Positions 59,950 to 64,000 of a stretch of DNA of 64,000 nt are shown here, one piece after another. The first letter of the stretch is position 1. Each line of letters starts with the position of its first letter. The position numbers and the translations under genes are program-made. The notes under the pieces are model-generated. The model did not search any database. It was given only the letters and a program-made list of their open reading frames with translations, and was not told the DNA's origin. Source of the DNA: Schlegelella_A sp965246805 (GTDB taxonomy: Bacteria > Pseudomonadota > Gammaproteobacteria > Burkholderiales > Burkholderiaceae_C); assembly GCA_965246805.1 (NCBI GenBank), contig CBDFFO010000003.1:186001-250000 (forward strand), written 5' to 3'.

Positions 59950-60035
59950 GCCTGCCCGGCCGCCAAGGGCCACGAAGGGGCCCCTCCGGGTCCCCGGTCG
60001 AATACCGGGGCGCGCAGCGCGAGCTACCTCCATGA
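59946..60035 (+). CDS. 29-codon ORF coupled to gspL and gspM
   Basis: An ATG at 59946 overlaps the gspL stop (ATGA), and its own stop overlaps the gspM start in a second ATGA. The peptide begins MSLPGRQGPRRGPSGSP and is Arg/Pro/Gly-rich with no recognisable fold. It may be only a by-product of the palindromic insertion, but the two overlaps mean a ribosome leaving gspL could pass through it to reach gspM. Confidence 0.3.
   Translation: MSLPGRQGPRRGPSGSPVEYRGAQRELPP
59976..60010. repeat. Palindromic REP-like element in the gspL-gspM junction
   Basis: AGGGGCCCCT (59976-59985) is a perfect palindrome, and CCCCGGT-CGAAT-ACCGGGG (59992-60010) is a perfect 7-bp hairpin. The block lies in an 82-base stretch between two genes that elsewhere in this operon overlap. 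It looks like a mobile or dispersed palindromic repeat, but no second copy was confirmed in the window. Confidence 0.55.
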
Positions 60036-60544
60036 GCACGGCGGCGATCGGCCCCACCGGCGCGCCCGCGCTGCGCCAGCAGGCCCGCGCCTACTGGCGC
60101 TCGCGCGCCCCTCGCGAGCGCTTGGCGTTGCTGGTGATGGCAGTGGCGATCGGCCTGCTCGTCGTCTGGAATCTCGCCGTGCAACCGGCCTGGCAGACGG
60201 TGCGCAGCGCACCCGCGCAGCTCGACGCCCTCGACGCGCAGATGCAGCAGATGCAGGTGACGGCCACCGAGGTGCGCGGCCTCCGCGCCGTCGCCCCGGT
60301 GTCGCCGCAACAAGCCGCGAACGCGTTGCGTGCCGCGACCGATCGGCTCGGCGATCGCGCCAAGCTCTCGGTGCAGAACGATCGCGCCACCCTCACCCTC
60401 AACGGACTCGGCACCGAAGACCTGCGCGCGTGGCTCACCGAAGCTCGCAGCGCGGCACGCGCGCGACCGATCGAGGGCCAGCTGCAGCGCAATGGCTCGG
60501 GCTACAGCGGCACCTTGACGCTCACGCTCGGAGGCGGCACATGA
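60032..60544 (+). CDS. gspM: Type II secretion protein GspM
   Basis: A 170-residue protein with one N-terminal transmembrane helix (LALLVMAVAIGLLVVWNLAV) preceded by RQQARAYWRSRAPRERL, the typical GspM arrangement, and a periplasmic ferredoxin-like domain (LSVQNDRATLTLNGLGTEDL). It partners GspL in the inner-membrane platform. The start overlaps a 29-codon ORF and the stop overlaps gspN. Confidence 0.88.
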   Translation: MSTAAIGPTGAPALRQQARAYWRSRAPRERLALLVMAVAIGLLVVWNLAVQPAWQTVRSAPAQLDALDAQMQQMQVTATEVRGLRAVAPVSPQQAANALRAATDRLGDRAKLSVQNDRATLTLNGLGTEDLRAWLTEARSAARARPIEGQLQRNGSGYSGTLTLTLGGGT

Positions 60545-61431
60545 TCCGTCGCAAGCGCAGCCAGAAACTCTGGACGCCCACGGTCGCCGCGACCGGATGG
60601 AGCGAATCGACGTTCGCCGAACAGGCGTGGGATCAATCGCGTGGTGCCGGCCAGCGGTGGGCCATCGGTGGCCTGGTCGTCGGTTTGCTCGTCGCGCTGA
60701 TCGTGTTCGCACCGGCCGCGTGGTTGGCCGATTCGGTGGCCCGGGCTACGCAAGGCCGCCTGTTGCTCGCGGATGCCCGCGGCTCGGTCTGGTCGGGCAG
60801 CGCCGTCGTGGTGTTGACCGGCGGCGCCGACAGCCGCGACGCCAGTGCGTTGCCCGGCCGCATCGAATGGCACATCGCGCCGCGCTTCTACGGCGTCGAG
60901 GTGCTCGCGAGCCAGGCGTGCTGCCTGAACGGCAACGTGAAGATCCAGTTACGCCCTGGCCTGGGCCGCATGACGGCCACGCTGGTGCCGACCCCGGACT
61001 GGGTCGGCCAGTGGCCGAGCGCATGGCTCGGCGGCCTCGGTACACCGTGGAACACGCTGCAACTCGGCGGCACCGTGCGCCTCGCGTCGCCGGGGCTCAC
61101 GCTTGAATCGGTGCAGGGCCGCTGGCGCGTCGACGGCAAGGCCGACGTCGAGTTGCTGAACGCGTCGTCGCGTCTGACCACGCTGGAAACGCTCGGCAGC
61201 TACCGCCTCACGATCGCGGGCGACGCGGCCGACAAGGTCGGCGGCACGCGCCTCTCGCTCAGCACGCAGGACGGCACCTTGCTGTTGCTCGGCAGCGGCC
61301 TGTGGAGCCCGACCGGCGTTTACTTTCGCGGCGAGGCGCGGGCGGCGCCGAGCGAGGAGTCGGCGTTGTCGAACCTGCTGAACATCATTGGGCGACGCGA
61401 TGGCGCGCGCTCCGTCATTTCGATCGGATGA
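60541..61431 (+). CDS. gspN: Type II secretion protein GspN
   Basis: A 296-residue inner-membrane protein from ATG 60541 overlapping the gspM stop. One transmembrane helix (AIGGLVVGLLVALIVFAPAA) precedes a periplasmic domain with GRLLLADARGSVWSGSAVVV and TPWNTLQLGGTVRLASPGLT, as in GspN. GspN is an accessory subunit present in some T2SS. Its stop overlaps gspD. Confidence 0.88.
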   Translation: MIRRKRSQKLWTPTVAATGWSESTFAEQAWDQSRGAGQRWAIGGLVVGLLVALIVFAPAAWLADSVARATQGRLLLADARGSVWSGSAVVVLTGGADSRDASALPGRIEWHIAPRFYGVEVLASQACCLNGNVKIQLRPGLGRMTATLVPTPDWVGQWPSAWLGGLGTPWNTLQLGGTVRLASPGLTLESVQGRWRVDGKADVELLNASSRLTTLETLGSYRLTIAGDAADKVGGTRLSLSTQDGTLLLLGSGLWSPTGVYFRGEARAAPSEESALSNLLNIIGRRDGARSVISIG

Positions 61432-63845
61432 GCATGAACCCGAGCGCCCTGCCGAACGCGGCTGCCATCACGTCCATGCGGTTGCGCGGTGGCCGCGTCG
61501 GGAGGCTTGCGCGCGCCGCATTGAGCCTCGCCGTCTGTGCCGGCCTGCTGCCCGCGCCGATGGCGTTCGCGCAGTCGGCGAAGAGATCGCCACCGACACC
61601 CAATGCCTCGAGCGTGCCCGCCCCGCCGCCGCCGCGCCTGCGCGGCGAAGCGGTGACGCTCAACTTCGTCAACGCAGAGATCGAGGGCGTGACGCGTGCG
61701 ATGGCCGCAATCCTGCGGCAGCAGTTCCTCGTCGACCCGCGCGTGCGCGGCACCATCACGCTCTACAGCGAAGAGCCGCTCTCGCCGAGGGAAGCGTACT
61801 ACAACTTCCTCGCTGCACTGCGCGGGCTCGGCTTCACGGTGGTGGAGTCGGGCGGCATCTACAAGGTGGTGCCGGAAGCCGATGCGAAGCTGCTCGCAGG
61901 CACCGTATCGATCGGCGAGGTGTCGCGGCGCGGCGACCAGATCATCACGCAGATCTTCAAGCTCAACTACGAGAACGCGAACAACCTGGTGCCGGTGCTC
62001 AGGCCGCTGATCAGCCCGAACAACACCATCAACTCGAATCCCGGCAACAACTCGCTGGTGATCACCGACTACGCCGACAACCTCCAGCGCATCGCGAAGA
62101 TCATCGCGACGATGGACACGCCGGCCACCGGCGACATCGAAGTCATTCCGATGCGGTATGCCGTCGCGGGAGACGTGGCGGCGCTGCTCCAGAAGCTCGC
62201 CGAGACGTCCGGCGGCGGCCCGGCGCCGGGTCCCCCAGGCACGACGGGAGGCACCGCGCCGTCGATCCTCGTCGACTCGCGCAGCAACTCGCTGATCGTG
62301 CGCAGCCCCAATGCGGCACGGCTCGCGAGCATCCGTTCGCTGGTCGACAAGCTGGACCGGGCACCCGAAGGCTCGGCTGCGACCGGCAACATCTGGGTCG
62401 TGCACCTGAAGAACGCCGACTCCGTGAAACTCGCCGCGGTGTTGCGAGCGGCGTTCTCCGCGAACTCCGGCAACCCGAGCGCGTCGGGCAACACACCGAG
62501 CGCGACCGTGGCGACGGCGCCGACCGGCACTGCCGGCGGCGCGGCGCAACCGATCACGCCGTCGGGCGGGCCGTCGACCGGCGGCTTCATCCAGGCCGAC
62601 CCGGCGACCAACTCGCTCGTGATCACCGCGCCCGAACCGCTCTACCGCCAGGTCCGCGCGATGATCGACCAGCTCGACGCCCGGCGCGCGCAGGTCTATA
62701 TCGAAAGCATGATCGTGGAGGTGAGCGGCGGCAACACGGCCGAGTTCGGTTTCCAGTGGCAGGGTTTGATCGGCAAGGGCGGGGACAACTACGGCGTCAT
62801 CGGCGGCACGAACTTCAGCACCGGTTCTGGTGGCAATCTGCTGTCGAACAGCGTGGCACTGGCCAGTGGCCGTGCGCAAGACGTCAAGCTCGGTGAAGGC
62901 CTCAACGTCGGACTGATCAAGAACTTTTTCGGCACCTACGGGCTCGCCGCGATCGCGCATGTTCTGCAGAGCCAGAGCAACACCAACATCGTGTCGACGC
63001 CGAACCTGATCACGCTCGACAACGAAGAAGCGAAGATCATCGTCGGCAGCAACGTGCCGTTCGTGACCGGCCAGTTCACGAGCACCGGCGGCGGCACGGG
63101 TGCCCTGACGAACCCGTTCCAGACCATCGAGCGAAAGGACGTCGGCATCACGCTGCGCATCCGGCCGCAGATCGGCGAGAACGGCACCGTGCGGATGACG
63201 ATCTTCCAGGAGTCGTCGAGCCTGTCGGCCGACGTGGCGCCAGGCACCTCGAACGCCGGCCCGACGACCAACAAGCGCTCGATCGAATCGAACGTGGTGG
63301 TCGAGGACGGCTCGATCATCGTGCTTGGCGGGCTGATCGAAGACCGCTACGCCGAGAACAAGTCGAAGGTGCCGTTGCTCGGCGACATCCCGTACCTCGG
63401 TGCGTTGTTCCGCAGCGAGAATCGCACCAAGACACGCACCAACCTGATGGTGTTCCTGAGGCCGGTGGTGATGCGCGATGCCGGCAGCACCGACAAACTC
63501 TCGCTCGACCGCTACGACCTGATCCGCTCGTTCCAGAAAGACGCGCAGCCGAGTCCGAGCGTGCTGGTGCCGGTCAACGATGCCCCGGTGATCCCGCCGC
63601 TGCGTCGGTTGGATGATCCGAGCGTGCCTGTCGCGGTGCCGCCGTCGTCGCCCGGCACCGCACCGCCGGGGCTCGACCAGAACAAGCCCTCGCCGCGCTC
63701 GAAGGACGACCCCGATGTGCCGGTGCCTCGAACCGGGCCGGCCAATGCGCCGACCGTTGCCCCCGCGGCGAGCGGGCCGACGGTGATCGAGATCGTGCCG
63801 ATCCCGTCGGCAACCGTCATCGAAACCCGGCCGGCGCCGCGCTGA
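61428..63845 (+). CDS. gspD: Type II secretion secretin GspD
   Basis: An 805-residue secretin. The signal peptide (LSLAVCAGLLPAPMAFAQ) is followed by the N0 domain (AVTLNFVNAEIEGVTRAMAA), N1 (IFKLNYENANNLVPVLRPLI), N2 and N3 repeats, and the secretin domain (VSTPNLITLDNEEAKIIVGS, VPLLGDIPYLGALFRSENRT). The last ~95 residues form a Pro/Ser-rich tail beyond the barrel that may bind a pilotin. It forms the outer-membrane gate. Its ATG overlaps the gspN stop. Confidence 0.96.
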   Translation: MSMNPSALPNAAAITSMRLRGGRVGRLARAALSLAVCAGLLPAPMAFAQSAKRSPPTPNASSVPAPPPPRLRGEAVTLNFVNAEIEGVTRAMAAILRQQFLVDPRVRGTITLYSEEPLSPREAYYNFLAALRGLGFTVVESGGIYKVVPEADAKLLAGTVSIGEVSRRGDQIITQIFKLNYENANNLVPVLRPLISPNNTINSNPGNNSLVITDYADNLQRIAKIIATMDTPATGDIEVIPMRYAVAGDVAALLQKLAETSGGGPAPGPPGTTGGTAPSILVDSRSNSLIVRSPNAARLASIRSLVDKLDRAPEGSAATGNIWVVHLKNADSVKLAAVLRAAFSANSGNPSASGNTPSATVATAPTGTAGGAAQPITPSGGPSTGGFIQADPATNSLVITAPEPLYRQVRAMIDQLDARRAQVYIESMIVEVSGGNTAEFGFQWQGLIGKGGDNYGVIGGTNFSTGSGGNLLSNSVALASGRAQDVKLGEGLNVGLIKNFFGTYGLAAIAHVLQSQSNTNIVSTPNLITLDNEEAKIIVGSNVPFVTGQFTSTGGGTGALTNPFQTIERKDVGITLRIRPQIGENGTVRMTIFQESSSLSADVAPGTSNAGPTTNKRSIESNVVVEDGSIIVLGGLIEDRYAENKSKVPLLGDIPYLGALFRSENRTKTRTNLMVFLRPVVMRDAGSTDKLSLDRYDLIRSFQKDAQPSPSVLVPVNDAPVIPPLRRLDDPSVPVAVPPSSPGTAPPGLDQNKPSPRSKDDPDVPVPRTGPANAPTVAPAASGPTVIEIVPIPSATVIETRPAPR

Positions 63846-63850
63846 CTGCC

Positions 63851-64000
63851 ATGGGCGCCCGCCACCCCCTCCCGTACGCCTACGCGAAGGCGCACACGCT
63901 GCTGCTCGAGGACGACGGCTCGCGCCTGGTGCTCTGGGCGCCGGAGAACGTCGCGCTGCCGGCGCTCGGCGAAGTGCTGCGGCTCTATGCCGTCGACGCC
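63851..64000 (+). CDS. gspE: Type II secretion ATPase GspE, N-terminal fragment
   Basis: Fifty codons from ATG 63851, five bases after the gspD stop, running off the right edge. The start MGARHPLPYAYAKAHTLLLE matches GspE N-terminal domains (LPYAYAR...), which bind GspL. Position after gspD agrees. The ATPase motifs lie outside the window. Confidence 0.8.
   Translation, partial: MGARHPLPYAYAKAHTLLLEDDGSRLVLWAPENVALPALGEVLRLYAVDA

Noticed and set aside
61320..62960. 546-codon minus-strand frame opposite gspD
   Set aside because: Antisense to a complete secretin; composition is shadow-like.

Overview
The window is a GC-rich (by eye well over 60%) chromosomal segment of a Gram-negative betaproteobacterium, most likely order Burkholderiales (Leptothrix/Rubrivivax/Comamonadaceae-like). 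This rests on gene order and gene types: pilB-pilC-pilD-coaE-zapD-yacG, pilMNOPQ-aroK-aroB next to gltBD, the mlaFEDACB order, a Burkholderiales-type trimeric porin, and coq7, cytochrome c4 and a DUF1631 gene. Coding density is high, with many ATGA-type stop/start overlaps and several TTG or GTG starts. I see no prophage, insertion sequence, integron or CRISPR array.

Layout. 1-2 kb: proB (edge), obgE, rpmA and rplU, read leftwards, divergent from ispB. 3.2 kb: tRNA-Pro(CGG). 3.4-9.1 kb: type IV pilus assembly genes pilB, pilC and pilD, then coaE, zapD and yacG. 9.1-10.5 kb: an MltB-type lytic transglycosylase. 11-14.4 kb: a small island of type VI secretion regulatory parts (PP2C phosphatase, an FHA/TagH protein with two compensating frameshifts, a LysM lipoprotein) with no secretion machinery. 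15-17.2 kb: groES-groEL behind a sigma32-like promoter, a sigma70-like promoter and a CIRCE operator. 17.4-21.1 kb: DUF1631 protein, engB, cytochrome c4. 21.2-25.2 kb: the complete mlaFEDACB lipid-transport operon. 25.4-31.8 kb: glutamate synthase gltB-gltD. 31.9-34.5 kb: a TonB-like protein, aroB and aroK. 34.5-39.6 kb: pilMNOPQ. 39.9-44.2 kb: mrcA (PBP1A), cyaY, lptM, lysA. 44.1-49.8 kb: a dipeptide/oligopeptide ABC transporter in the order B-A-C-D-F. 50-52.6 kb: porin, coq7, osmC-like. 52.7-54.6 kb: a candidate small RNA and ilvA. 54.6-64 kb: a type II secretion locus with gspC divergent from gspG-H-I-J-K-L-M-N-D-E; gspE runs off the window.

How the genes work together. The envelope dominates. 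PilB/C/D plus PilM-Q supply most of the type IV pilus machine. PilD (prepilin peptidase) probably also processes the T2SS pseudopilins GspG-K encoded 50 kb away, since no second peptidase is visible here. MlaFEDACB keeps outer-membrane lipid asymmetry, LptM assists LPS-transporter maturation, and PBP1A and MltB build and cut peptidoglycan. Housekeeping genes (ribosomal proteins, Obg, EngB, GroESL, CoaE, IspB, AroKB, GltBD, LysA, IlvA) fill the rest.

The most unusual items are (i) a candidate terminator-ended small RNA with a C/U-rich anti-Shine-Dalgarno stretch at about 52724-52838, (ii) the orphan and apparently decaying T6SS phosphorylation-control module at 11-14.7 kb, and (iii) a palindrome-rich 82-base insertion between gspL and gspM that creates a 29-codon ORF coupled to both neighbours. 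All functional calls are from reading the sequence; no database search was possible.
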